Shown one piece after another: positions 32,531 to 41,345 of a stretch of 64,000 nucleotides of DNA; the first letter of the stretch is position 1, and the number at the start of each line of letters is the position of its first letter. This stretch comes from Sinohyriopsis cumingii (lineage: Eukaryota; Mollusca; Bivalvia; Unionida; Unionidae). The position numbers and the translations under genes were made by a program. Under the pieces are notes generated by a model. The model searched no databases and had not been told where the DNA came from. It saw nothing but the letters and a program-made list of their open reading frames with translations. The stretch is taken from the NCBI GenBank assembly GCA_028554795.2, contig CM068830.1, positions 111,303,214 through 111,367,213 of the forward strand, read 5' to 3'.

Positions 32531-33273
32531 TTATGGGGAGTGAAATGAAGTCGAGGACGGATACGTGTACAGGACAGGCCCTCCGTCTTGGCACCAGTGG
32601 TGAAACAAGTGGGTACGAAATCGCAAATCCTCGGGGGTCGTAGGTTTCAAATCGACGAGTAAATAGGCGTGTGGAGTTTGAGTGGCATCGTCGTACGCCT
32701 GAGTCAGCCAAGGCGTTCCTAACTGTTTGGCTAAGACTTGCACTTGCGATTTATCTCGAGGGCTTTTAAACAAGACCACGTAATGCGCATTGAGACTGAG
32801 GGTGCGATGGGCTTTACTTTGTTGAAACAAATTTTGGGTGATGCAAACGACACTGGCATTACGGTGATGCCCTTTGCGGGTGAACCACAGTTTAATTTCT
32901 TCTTCGTCTTCTCCTAACATGTCGTCGAAAATGACCAAATGGATTAGACGGGAGTCAGAGACGATGCCATCGTCTTCTTTAGGAATGCCTTCCACAAACA
33001 CGATGGAATCGCCTTGACTTTCTCGCAAGAGGCTGTACGCCGATTGCCACTCTTTGTAACACCACACGATTCGTTGAGGGGTCGATCGATCAAATGATGT
33101 TTATGTTCGATCAAACGTTTGACGAATTCGGTTTTGCCTGAACCGCTAGGTCCAGCAATGAGCATGTTAAAGGGATGGCGAAGATACAAAGCCTCCCAAC
33201 TGGCACGATCTAAGTGTTCGTCGATGACTTTGACAGTAGAGGAAGAGGGAGCAGAGACAGCAGAGGTAGCCAT
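32531..33273 (-). pseudogene. FtsK/HerA-type genome-packaging ATPase, frameshifted
   Basis: ATG 33,273 opens a frame with FNMLIAGPSGSGKTEFVKR (Walker A, ~residue 40). The downstream frame has VWCYKEWQSAYSLL, RLIHLVIFDDML (Walker B), ASVVCITQNLF and a C-terminal LLVDLKPTTPEDLRFR. These are the motifs of the packaging ATPase that pumps DNA into capsids in Polintons and related viruses. The two parts lie in frames displaced by one base, and the switch must occur near 33,075-33,095, close to a repeated GATC-type stretch. B' lacks this region, so whether the shift is decay or programmed cannot be judged here. A TATA box lies at 33,321-33,328. Confidence 0.88.
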
Positions 33274-33320
33274 GGTGTGAGAAATGTCACTTGTGACACG
33301 AAAAACAAACAAGACAAGAG

Positions 33321-33328
33321 TTTATATA
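33321..33328 (-). promoter_or_regulatory. TATA box of the ATPase gene
   Basis: The minus strand reads TATATAAA, about 50 bases upstream of ATG 33,273. The poly(A) signal of the preceding unit lies about 16 bases upstream of it. Confidence 0.65.
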
Positions 33329-33343
33329 CTTTTTCAGAACACG

Positions 33344-33349
33344 TTTATT
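33344..33349 (-). terminator. AATAAA poly(A) signal after polB and the membrane gene
   Basis: AATAAA on the minus strand, just after the stop of the gene at 33,357-33,764 and immediately before the ATPase TATA box. This gives a compact end-to-start transcript boundary. Confidence 0.65.
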
Positions 33350-33356
33350 GAATGTT

Positions 33357-33764
33357 TCAAACATGAATACGAAAGACAAAAATGCATAAAAGCCAAAGGC
33401 TTAAGTACAAGAATAAAAGGCACATGATAACCATGAACGTGGAATAAACACAAGTGTCTGTACAACATGTTTTGGGTAAAGTTCTAACCAGTTCTATAGT
33501 AGGGGGTAAGGTCACACAAGTGTCCTCCCGAAAGGGTCTTTCAGGCCTGTCCACGACAGTCCTGTCCTGGGTGACGGGTTCTTCTGGCACCGTCACTAAC
33601 ACAGGTTGAAAAGTAACTTTTTTCCTTGAATAACTCTCGTGCATACTGGGCCACCTCTTGTGTCCAAGCCTCAAAACCCTGGTCTCGGTGATGTCCAACA
33701 TTTGACTCCTAACCAATCTGGTTTCTTCTTCGTCAACGACATGGTAAGTTACTTCAATGAACAA
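33357..33764 (-). CDS. Putative single-pass membrane protein
   Basis: The open frame encodes up to 135 residues but has no ATG at its 5' end. It opens with TTG at 33,764, just four bases after the polymerase stop, and the first ATG is internal (QMLDITE, about residue 22). The C-terminal ~35 residues are strongly hydrophobic (FMVIMCLLFLYLSLWLLCIFVF) and end in a short basic tail, typical of a C-anchored membrane protein. The middle is acidic/basic and proline-rich. Expression by frameshifting from polB, by reinitiation or from the internal ATG are all possible. I do not recognise the family. Confidence 0.5.
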   Translation of the reverse strand: MFIEVTYHVVDEEETRLVRSQMLDITETRVLRLGHKRWPSMHESYSRKKVTFQPVLVTVPEEPVTQDRTVVDRPERPFREDTCVTLPPTIELVRTLPKTCCTDTCVYSTFMVIMCLLFLYLSLWLLCIFVFRIHV

Positions 33765-33768
33765 TGAA

Positions 33769-36700
33769 CTATCGATCTTGCCTAGGGTTCCTTTTTATAT
33801 ACAGACCAATACCGACGTGACCGTACGGTAAGGTGAAGTGATTGGGAAGTCGCACTCGCTTCTGGTATACAATTTGATAGACTTTTTCCAAGGGTCGACT
33901 GACGATGTGATGAGTGGGTAAACGTACAATCTTGTTCGGTTGATAGGTGGTCACTTTAAAGTTTCCATCCTCTCCCGATTGCAAGGCTTCTTTCAATACC
34001 CCAAAGTTGACCACTCGACTGGTACGATGATTCAGAGTCAGTCTTTTCACTTTGCACGTCGTGTGCACTTCTCCTTGTCTGTTCCGGTATTCGTAGCCGT
34101 AATTTTTGGGACCACCACTGACGAAACTTAGAATCTTGTCGTCGGGATGCTCGTCTGTCCAGGCTCCTAAACGGTCTCCTTCGATGTCAGGGTGCTGTTG
34201 ACTCGGGTGATGGATGTAAATGCAACTGTCCGTGTCAAAGTACAGGATGCGTTCTTCTAACAGTTCTAAAGCTTCGTACAATTTTAAGCGAGCATGAGCT
34301 GTCACGTAAGCCGCAATGATGACATTTCCAAAAGGGTCGTCTTGTACAAAGTCCAGATCTTCTTCGTAATTGACCAAGATCAAATCCTCTCGAACGACGT
34401 CCACTTGTTTCATGTATTTGGTTTTGTCGGAAATCATCTGGAAGTAGCGGGAAGGTTCTGTCAAATATTCCGTCTTGGGTAAACACGGTCGTTGTGCCAT
34501 TTTACCCCACAAGCAATTTAACATCACTTTGGCAAACGATCGCCTGCCTTCGTTTTTTTCGATGTGGTCTAAAGAGATGCCTTCTTGTGCATAGTATTTC
34601 TCTTTGAATTGTATTTAGTCTTCGGGAGTGTGACACCAGGAAGGATAGCCGCTGGCTTCTTGTTTCAGTTTCAAAAAGGCATCCACGTAGTCGGCGAAAA
34701 TGCCTTTCTGAGTAGGGTCACCCTTGTGGTACTGTTGTGTCTTGGGAAAGTGGCAAATTTCGTACACTTCTAACAGTTGGTATCCCATGTCCAGAGCTTT
34801 GAACAATTCCACGCTGACCCAGGTTCCCGTCAAGGCACGTTCTTCCTGGCTGTGATGGCAAGGTTGGTCCTGGTTGCACGTTTCGGCACAAGTACGGCAC
34901 AAGGGAAACATCAGTTTGCCTTGACAATGGTGAGGTAAGACGGGATGGTATAGGTTCGTGGGAGGCAAAACTTTACACTTGATCAAGCCTTCGTATTGTC
35001 GAATGTTTTTCAGGTCGATGTGTTCCGTGAACAATTGCGGGTGCCCTACAGGAAAGCGACAATATTTGCACACGTAGGGATACAGCGAACACACGTCCAA
35101 GTATTTGATTTCTTCTCCTTTCTCTTCGTCGGCTTGGTACAGCAAACAGGTGGCATTGGTCCTTCCTCCGTACAAACTATCCCTCGGGTTCAGCGGGTCC
35201 ATGAACTGGTAACTTTCCACGAGGCGTTTAAACTCGGGATCGGTTTTCAAACGGTGATCGTACTCGTGTTCCAACATTTCCACCACTTGGTATCCTTGCT
35301 GTTCTAACTTTAGGCGTCGCTGACAAGTGTCCTGGTACAAGTCTTCCATGGTTCGTTGCAAAAACTGATTTTTAGTGTCACTGTCAGGGTAACAGACGGG
35401 ACATCCGTGAAATAAGCAACCGTTAAACTCGTACACGATCTTGGGGTTTTCTAAGTCCCAGCCATCGACCGAATACGTTCCGATGGTCTTTTCGCCTCCT
35501 CCGTTGCGGGCATGCTGAATCCATTTGTCTTCCTTGTCGCACAAGTAATGTAACCAACGTAGGGCTTTGACCGAGTATTGACGCTTGACATAGTGGGTCG
35601 TTTGAGGACTGATGACAGCCACGGTGTTTTCAGGCATGAATCGTTGGCGGTACACTAAGGAACACGCTTTGGCAATGGTGCAAGCTTCTTTCAAAGGATC
35701 GACCCCTCCGTGTTCCATGAACAGTTCTCGAAATTTTCCACAGCAACGTCGTAAAATGTCCACGTCGGAACGACAATACTTTAACATTTCTTCCTGAAAG
35801 TCGAAGGGGTCAGAGGCATGAGCCTGGTACCAAGCGTAGAAAGCTTCTCGTTGTTCGGTACGCATGTTGTCGGGGTCGTAATAGTGAGCCTCAGGTAAAT
35901 GGGGTAGAACGGCGTGTTGATTGGCTTCCGTATTGAAAAAGTGTGGAAAGTACCCTTTAGCCATTGCTGTCATTCCAAACGTTTTAGGCATTCGACTCAA
36001 AGGCATGGCCAAGTAACTCATCGAATCTTTAAACTGTACTTGTCCCACTTGCATGAAAATGATTTTGGCTCCGTTCAAAGTGACTTTAGGACGTTCGGTG
36101 CCTTGTTCCGTATAGTATCTGAGAAGAAACTGTCCATCGTATCCGGAGAAATTGTGAGCCATCACCGTGGCATGACGATGACAATCTCCGTAACGTTCGA
36201 TGTCCTCTAGGCTCCACGTCTTGTCGATGGGGTCTAAGACCCATTGGGTAAAATCGGCTAACGTGTTTGGTCCCCGAAAGATTTTTTCACGCCCTCCGGG
36301 AATCTTGCTGCAGTGAGGGCAATGACTGAAGATAGGTTCTTGAATGCACTTCTCGCACGCTCGATGAGCCACGCAGAAATTAGGAATGTGAATGCCGGTC
36401 TCTTGCATGCATTCGAAATCGAAAAAGATGAAATTGCCTTTCTTCTTGTGACCGTCCTCTTTCTCTGGTGGGGGTTGGTATTTTTGCACGTAGCATTGGT
36501 GTTCCAAGTCCACGATGCGGTGACAAATGTGACATTTTTTTTTTCCTGAACATACGTGTGCCTTGGTACTATTGGTACGTATGCCTTGTCTACACGTAGG
36601 GCACAATTTCAAGAGTTGACAAGCACATTTCTGCTGTGAACCTTGCGTCTTCAGATGTTGTTGGTAACAGGTAGGACTGACAAACGTGCGCAAACAAGTC

Positions 36701-37830
36701 GAACAAGGCACTGGTCCTTCGCTGAGACAGGGTGCAGAGGCCAAACATCCTGGGCATTTCATTCCACAATGCTTGTGTTGCTCTCGATTGTTATAACCAT
36801 AGTCACATTTCTCACAATAATAACTGTATCCCAGGAATCCAGTGATACTGGTAATGGTATCGAAATGGTCATCGTGATGATAGACATGAATATATTTTCC
36901 GTCCTTAAAATCTTGGCCTCGAAACAACAGAGTTCCACGCATTTCTTGAGGGTGCACTTTCAAGGTGTAGCGTGGAGCTAGGGCATCTTGCAATTTTTGC
37001 ATCTCAGGAATGCCACAGGGTGTGTCTTTGGACAGTCCGGCTTGTTGTAACAGGAGTTCTGCTTCATTTCGTTGTTTGGCTCGGTCGGATTGTTGAATAG
37101 TTTTCCAGGTTCTTTTCCATTCTACCGTGTCGTTCTTGTTGGCATAGGTTCGTCCCACCACGATGGCACGGGCTAAACACATCTGGTCTTGAGGGTTGTT
37201 AATTCGGACGAGACTCTTTTTGGTGTTGCGAAGGTCGTCCACCAGTAACATCTTTTTGCGTCCAGTCCCTTGAGGAGGAGAGACGTGGGTCATGTCCAGT
37301 GTGGCTTTTCCATCGGTGATGTCAAACTGATCATTGGATTGTTGTACGTGTTGAATTTTGTCCATGACTTTGGAAGTGGTCAATTCTGCAGGGGTGCTAA
37401 ACTCGATCCAAACAGGGGATTTCAAACAGTCGTGTTGTATGGAAAGTCTCAAGCGATCGTCTTCTTTGGGTTGACATTGTCGCTTGAGTGTGGTGAGCAA
37501 AGAATCCCACACTCCGGTGATGAACCCTTCTGCTTTCTCTAACGGTACTTCAGCCTTGAAATCTTTAAACTTCACCATGTATTTGTAAGCCGTGGTTCTA
37601 AATTTTCTAGAGGAGCGCTTTTCCGTCTCTCGAATGGAATAGTATTTTTCAGGGTTGACTAAGAGTGGCGAACTTGGTTTAGAGGGTTCGGATTCTGGTT
37701 CACTCATGTCCTCTTCAAAATCACTGGCATGAATTTGTGCCAAGACTTCAGCTCTGGTACGAGGCGATAGATCACGTTTCTGCCTCTTACTTTCTTCTTT
37801 TTTCTTCTCGAATGAATAGGATCGTTTCAT
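33769..37830 (-). pseudogene. polB: Protein-primed family B DNA polymerase with one in-frame stop
   Basis: The locus spans 1,353 codons from ATG 37,830. The N-terminal ~450 residues are basic and cysteine-rich (YYCEKCDYGY, CGMKCPGC). Then follow Exo I IFFDFEC (~470), Exo II AHNFSGYDGQ (~562), Exo III YCRSDVDIL (~687), a GCLFHGCPVCYP segment, pol A YLDVCSLYP (~913), KVMLNCLWGK (~1,103) and pol C YFDTDSCIYI (~1,199). All catalytic motifs are intact. A TAA at 34,615-34,617 (codon 1,072) separates pol A from the other two polymerase motifs, so normal translation yields an inactive N-terminal protein. The frame is continuous either side, indicating a single recent substitution. This polymerase copies the linear element from a terminal protein primer. 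Confidence 0.93.
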
Positions 37831-37964
37831 CTTCAGTGCAAAACGTCAAATGACTCAAGTTTAAACACCATAGACTAATTTATAGTCATGACAAACCAGC
37901 GTATATAAAAGGGTGTGTGTCTTGTCCTTTCACTATTTATTTCACTCTCAAACCGAGCACAACG
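37831..37964. promoter_or_regulatory. Divergent promoter between polB and the CCHC gene
   Basis: Only 134 bases separate the two divergent starts. CTATAAATT on the minus strand (about 37,877-37,886) serves polB, and TATATAAAA on the plus strand (37,902-37,910) serves the CCHC gene. The two TATA boxes are about 20 bases apart, so the two initiation complexes probably compete. Confidence 0.7.
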
Positions 37965-38447
37965 ATGGAAGAGACTACCCAGATGGAACGTTTCATCAGA
38001 GCTTTGCGAGGGGTCATTAGAAAATTCTCTTCAGACCAGCCCACGGACTACTCTCCTTCCTTTCGAGATAAAAGTCAAGATACTTGCTATATCTGTCAGA
38101 AGAAAGGGCATTGGTCTTCAGAGTGTCCAGACCGTCAAAAAAGAAAAAAAACAGGGGCTAAAAAAGACAAAAGTCAAGATACCTGTTATTATTGTAAAGA
38201 AAAAGGACATTGGTCTCCAGATTGCCGAAAAAAGAAACAAGAGGAGTCAGAAGAAAAGAAGGATTCTTCAGAAGAAGAGAGGGATTCTTCGGAAGAAGAG
38301 ATGGATTCTTCGAAAGAAGAGAGGGATTCTTCAGAGGAAGAAAGAAGACAATTCTATTTAAAAGAAGCAAAGAAACAGGAGAAGAAAAGAAGAAGGGAAG
38401 AAAATGAGGAAAAAACGGTGAAGAAATTCAAAAAACAGAGAGACTAA
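37965..38447 (+). CDS. Protein with two CCHC zinc knuckles
   Basis: ATG 37,965 gives 160 residues; the frame is also open upstream but that part lies before the TATA box. Two retroviral-type knuckles are evident: CYICQKKGHWSSEC (~42) and CYYCKEKGHWSPDC (~72), each in a DKSQDTC repeat. The C-terminal half is an acidic DSSEEERD/DSSEEEMD repeat followed by a Lys/Arg-rich end with a possible nuclear signal (KKQEKKRRREE). Such knuckles bind single-stranded nucleic acid. In this element it is the only plus-strand gene apart from the small gene at the right end. A strong 5' splice-site sequence (AAGGTAAGT) lies 100 bases after the stop. I know of no standard Polinton gene of this kind. Confidence 0.75.
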   Translation: MEETTQMERFIRALRGVIRKFSSDQPTDYSPSFRDKSQDTCYICQKKGHWSSECPDRQKRKKTGAKKDKSQDTCYYCKEKGHWSPDCRKKKQEESEEKKDSSEEERDSSEEEMDSSKEERDSSEEERRQFYLKEAKKQEKKRRREENEEKTVKKFKKQRD

Positions 38448-38544
38448 ACAAGGAGAAAGAAGAAGTCAATGAACTTTTAATTAAAGTGTTGTGCTGTGAA
38501 TTGGATTGTAAAAAATGGATAAAAGAATACATGAATGATATAAG

Positions 38545-38550
38545 GTAAGT
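38545..38550 (+). promoter_or_regulatory. Possible 5' splice site (AAG|GTAAGT)
   Basis: A perfect match to the donor consensus downstream of the CCHC gene. No convincing acceptor was identified, so use is uncertain. Confidence 0.3.
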
Positions 38551-38690
38551 GTCTTTGAGTTTTGATTTTAAAATAAGAAGCTACACTCACGCACTCATAC
38601 ACAGACACGTACTATAAGGGTAAAATGGGTGGGGTTTATTTTTGAGTTATTGGCAAATTGAAATTGTATTTCTTTTCGAGAAATGTGGGT

Positions 38691-38706
38691 GGCCCTGAAA
38701 AGGGCC
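38691..38706 (-). terminator. Histone-type 3' stem-loop 4
   Basis: On the minus strand it reads GGCCCT-TTTC-AGGGCC, a perfect 6-bp stem with a TTTC loop, preceded by AAAAA and followed by ACCCACATTTCTCGAAAAGAAATA. The ACCCA directly after the stem and the AAA before it match the flanks of animal histone hairpins. Confidence 0.9.
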
Positions 38707-38731
38707 TTTTTATTTTGGTGTAGGGGTGAGT

Positions 38732-39292
38732 TTAACCAATCAACTTTAACTGCCTTAAGCCTTTGCCACGGCCAAGGCCTACTTCTGATGATTGGGTTGA
38801 AATCACTAAGGGTGGTACGACAGGCTTAGTCACAGGGTTGGCGTGTTTAGCTCGGGAAGGTCGTATTCTCTTCGGTCGTGATAAAGAAGTCTGATACATT
38901 TGTTTCAGACTTCTTAACTCCGCTAAAATGTCCAACAGTACCGTAGCCGTTTGATTTTCACCCTCTTGTTTCTTTGCTGCTACTTCTTCTTGCTGTTGTT
39001 GCTGTTGTTTTTTTCTTACCTCTTCTTGTTGCTGTTGCTGTTGCTGTAGGAGAAAAGCTTGTTCCGCTTCCTTTTGTCGTTGCATAAATTTCTCCAATTC
39101 TTCTTTCTGTCTCTGTCTAAAATTCTCCACTTGCGGTAATGAAGAAGGTAACGAAGGTTCCGGAACAAATTCTTGCGAGGTAAGAAAATCCACAAAATCC
39201 CAATTCACCTCTTCTGAAAGTAAGTCCGGGTTCCCTTGGGCAGTCTCCCCTGCTGGTGCACCCCAATGGATCGTTTTCCGAGTTTCCGTCAT
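38732..39292 (-). CDS. Terminal accessory gene 4 of B, poly-Q coiled coil
   Basis: ATG 39,292 gives 186 residues. The N-terminus is acidic (LLSEEVNWDFVDFLTSQEF). Residues ~55-110 form a long Glu/Gln coiled-coil-like region with two glutamine runs (LLQQQQQQQEEV, KKQQQQQQEEV), followed by LLDILAELRSLKQMY and a basic C-terminus ending GLGRGKGLRQLKLIG. The acidic WDFVDFL patch recalls a transactivation-type segment, but that is speculation. Upstream is a CRE/E-box element with a TATA box. Downstream is histone-type hairpin 4, about 25 bases after the stop. The region is absent from B' and cannot be compared. The function is unknown. Confidence 0.7.
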   Translation of the reverse strand: MTETRKTIHWGAPAGETAQGNPDLLSEEVNWDFVDFLTSQEFVPEPSLPSSLPQVENFRQRQKEELEKFMQRQKEAEQAFLLQQQQQQQEEVRKKQQQQQQEEVAAKKQEGENQTATVLLDILAELRSLKQMYQTSLSRPKRIRPSRAKHANPVTKPVVPPLVISTQSSEVGLGRGKGLRQLKLIG

Positions 39293-39337
39293 GTTGAATC
39301 ACTGTCGCATAGATTGACTGCACACAAGCGCTAACGA

Positions 39338-39361
39338 ATCTATATAGACCACGTGACGTCA
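39338..39361 (-). promoter_or_regulatory. CRE/E-box plus TATA promoter of accessory gene 4
   Basis: TGACGTCA (39,354-39,361), a perfect CREB/ATF site, overlaps by two bases CACGTG (39,350-39,355), a perfect E-box. CTATATAG follows immediately on the minus strand (about 39,340-39,347). The ATG is about 50 bases downstream. Confidence 0.7.
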
Positions 39362-39460
39362 CAGACCGCTCTCTTCGGATTGGATGCGAGCTGACTGAAT
39401 TTTGTAACGCGTGTTCGGATTGGTGAATGAATTCAATCCGTTTCAATCCTTCCTGTACCT

Positions 39461-39470
39461 ATAAATAAGC
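39461..39470 (+). promoter_or_regulatory. TATA box of the right-terminal plus-strand gene
   Basis: CTATAAATAAG lies about 50 bases upstream of ATG 39,512 on the plus strand. Confidence 0.6.
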
Positions 39471-39511
39471 GCAGTTCACTGCATTGATTCACCTATTCTC
39501 GTCGCTTCAAG

Positions 39512-39745
39512 ATGTGGACCACAGTTGAGTCATCCACCCTTGTGTCTTCCATGATGTTTAGGACGGACATGCTCATGTATGTCAGGTCCAAGTGGACTGT
39601 TGTTGATAGGACAGATACTAGTCAATGGATGAGGAGAGTTTACATAGAAAGACAAGGATGTCTCAAGAGGGTACTTGTGTATGGACCGGCAGTTAGAAGC
39701 AGTTTAAGAAGAAGAAGAAGATGTGACAGATGCCATCTATGTTAA
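39512..39745 (+). CDS. Terminal accessory gene 5 of B, small basic protein
   Basis: ATG 39,512 gives 77 residues. The C-terminal end is SSLRRRRRCDRCHLC, an arginine cluster with a CxxCxxC-like triplet that could bind metal or nucleic acid. A TATA box lies 50 bases upstream, and histone-type hairpin 5, inside the right terminal repeat, lies 25 bases after the stop. That the promoter, frame and 3' signal are all in register supports a real gene. No family is recognised. Confidence 0.6.
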   Translation: MWTTVESSTLVSSMMFRTDMLMYVRSKWTVVDRTDTSQWMRRVYIERQGCLKRVLVYGPAVRSSLRRRRRCDRCHLC

Positions 39746-39760
39746 TATTAATATTAACAT

Positions 39761-40075
39761 AAACCCAAAGGCCCTTTTCAGGGCCAGCCATATTTCTCGA
39801 AAAGAGATAGCCTTTCCATTGCCTACCCCTTTTTTAAAAAAATTTAAAAAAACAAAAAAATCCCATGTTCAATTTCCCTTGACGCTATAAAGTCCCACCC
39901 TGTTTAAATTCCTTTGACGCTAAACCGTCCCACGATTTTTCTCCATGTTAATTTCCCTTGACGCTAATCTGACCCACGATTTTTCTCCATGTTAAATTTC
40001 CCTTGACGCTAATCTGACCCAGGGGTCTCTGTAATGCTAATTCCCATTGACGCTAATCTCACCCCATTTACTACT
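39761..40075 (-). repeat. Right terminal inverted repeat of element B
   Basis: This is the inverted copy of the left repeat. It ends with ...CCATTTACTACT at the target duplication. Its inner edge has the hairpin GGCCCTTTTCAGGGCC at 39,770-39,785, which serves the adjacent plus-strand gene. Confidence 0.95.
39770..39785 (+). terminator. Histone-type 3' stem-loop 5 (right terminal repeat)
   Basis: GGCCCT-TTTC-AGGGCC on the plus strand, preceded by CCCAAA and followed by AGCCATATTTCTCGAAAAGAGATAG. It is the inverted-repeat twin of hairpin 1, with a perfect stem here. Confidence 0.88.
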
Positions 40076-40081
40076 TATATT
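40076..40081 (+). repeat. Target-site duplication, right (TATATT)
   Basis: An exact copy of 23,250-23,255 directly outside the right terminal repeat. Confidence 0.95.
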
Positions 40082-40371
40082 TAATTTATATTGTGTGCAT
40101 ATGTGTTGTCCAATGTTGTAAGTCGTAAACAACACGTAGACGTAGGAAGAGTCCATTGCTAGTCTTATGTACAGTTAGACTAAGTGTTTCGATTTGAAAT
40201 CTTCACATTCCATTACATTATTAATCAAATAAAAATGTGTATAAATAAGGATTTGATAAACAAATAATTCATTCCCGTTTCAGGCCAGTCTCTGGGAATC
40301 CACTTATGTTTCTGAAGCCAGATATAATTCGAGAGGATTTATCTATTTAAGATAATCATTGCAATTACTAA
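40082..40371. other. Non-coding spacer between B and C
   Basis: AT-rich sequence with no ORF or repeat recognised. It may be host DNA or the outer part of element C. Confidence 0.4.
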
Positions 40372-40372
40372 A

Positions 40373-40612
40373 GCCAGCAGCAGAGAGACGGAGCCCACCA
40401 ACTATTTCGTCCACCAGGACCATCTATCGAAAACTTTTCTGATAGAAGGTCTTATTTCACAAAAATAATCCTTCTATTCAGAAAACTATGATGACTAAAT
40501 CCTCTTTTCTGGCTAGAAGGGTTATTTCGACAAAGATAACTCACTATAAAAATACTTCTTGACCGGGGGGACGGTCGACGAAACACTTGGGGCTCAGTCT
40601 CTCTGCTGCTAG
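40373..40612. repeat. Nested hairpin block, possible terminal structure of element C
   Basis: The outer arms, GCCAGCAGCAGAGAGACGGA (from 40,373) and the reverse complement of ...CTCTCTGCTGCTAGC (to 40,612), match over about 50 bases at roughly 80%. Inside, TTTTCTGATAGAAGG pairs with CCTTCTATTCAGAAAA (about 40,435-40,485), and a second small hairpin, GTTATTTCGACAAAGATAAC, lies at about 40,521-40,540. Confidence 0.7.
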
Positions 40613-40643
40613 CGATGTAAATATTTTTAATCCTTCAGGATTT

Positions 40644-41336
40644 CTAGTTAAAAATTGTATCTAACCCAACTCGATACCGTGTCCGAGGATCATGTAAATT
40701 TATTGTTACAAATCCGTGTGGTTTTGCCTGAGCACGACTAAAGAAATTTCTGAATGTATTGATGTCCATGTCACCGCTGCACCAAGTTCGATGAATATTT
40801 TGTAGCGTATGTGCGTCAACGCCGTTAAATACCGCGAGAATGTTACAGTTATCTCTGATCACTTTTGGTATTTGTGTATAACGTTGAGTTACATAAATCA
40901 CATCGGTGTTTTTATGCCTGCCACGTGAAAATATCCTGGCAGGGTTTGATTGTTTGTCCAGCATGATATCATCGTACACGACTAAATTATTAATACTCCC
41001 ATCAATATCATCGATACTCGATGCTTCATTGATATCGGTTATAAAATCAATAACATCTTCGTGAAAATCACTTTGATTTTCCATTATCGATTTTGCATTT
41101 TCGTTAAAAAATTTTAGCACCTGATAACACCACTGATCGTCCACAGACGGGGCTATCAAATATAATTTATCCCACTTCATCCACTTCATTATTAAATTAA
41201 GTAACAACTGTGTCTTACCCGACACAGATGGACCTATAATAATCATTCGAATAGAATTTGGTAGCACTGAGTTATGTTTGATTGGCTCTCGTCGCTTTGA
41301 CGCAGAAAAGTCAGTGATCTCCATTAGATATATCAT
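40644..41336 (-). CDS. Packaging ATPase of element C
   Basis: The intact 230-residue frame begins MIYLMEITDFSASKR. IIIGPSVSGKTQLLLNL is the Walker A loop (~31-47), NLVVYDDIMLDKQSNPAR the Walker B segment (~118-135), and DVIYVTQRYTQIPKVIRDNC a sensor-like strand, as in the FtsK/HerA packaging ATPases of Polintons and adintoviruses. The Walker A has V in place of the usual G/S before SGKT, a common variant. It is convergent with nothing on its left and divergent from the phospholipase gene, with nine bases between the two starts, so the promoters must overlap the coding ends. Intact despite the decay of its neighbours. Confidence 0.88.
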   Translation of the reverse strand: MIYLMEITDFSASKRREPIKHNSVLPNSIRMIIIGPSVSGKTQLLLNLIMKWMKWDKLYLIAPSVDDQWCYQVLKFFNENAKSIMENQSDFHEDVIDFITDINEASSIDDIDGSINNLVVYDDIMLDKQSNPARIFSRGRHKNTDVIYVTQRYTQIPKVIRDNCNILAVFNGVDAHTLQNIHRTWCSGDMDINTFRNFFSRAQAKPHGFVTINLHDPRTRYRVGLDTIFN

Positions 41337-41345
41337 AAAATAAAT

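Larger units (their letters stand above)
23256..40075 (-). mobile_element. Element B: complete Polinton/Maverick, 16,820 bp
   Basis: Terminal inverted repeats of about 313 bp begin with AGTAGTAAATGGGG at both ends and are flanked by a 6-bp target duplication. Inside are the hallmark genes: protein-primed DNA polymerase B, chromodomain integrase, FtsK/HerA-type packaging ATPase, major capsid and penton proteins, a membrane protein and basic core proteins. The cysteine protease is deleted. The terminal repeats differ by only a few bases over ~313 bp, suggesting a fairly recent insertion or gene conversion between them. Most genes run on the minus strand; one CCHC gene and one small basic gene near the right end run on the plus strand. 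Confidence 0.95.

Noticed and set aside
38545..38550. Intron in the CCHC gene
   Set aside because: A good donor site exists but lies after the stop and no acceptor with a continuing frame was found; kept only as a low-confidence site.
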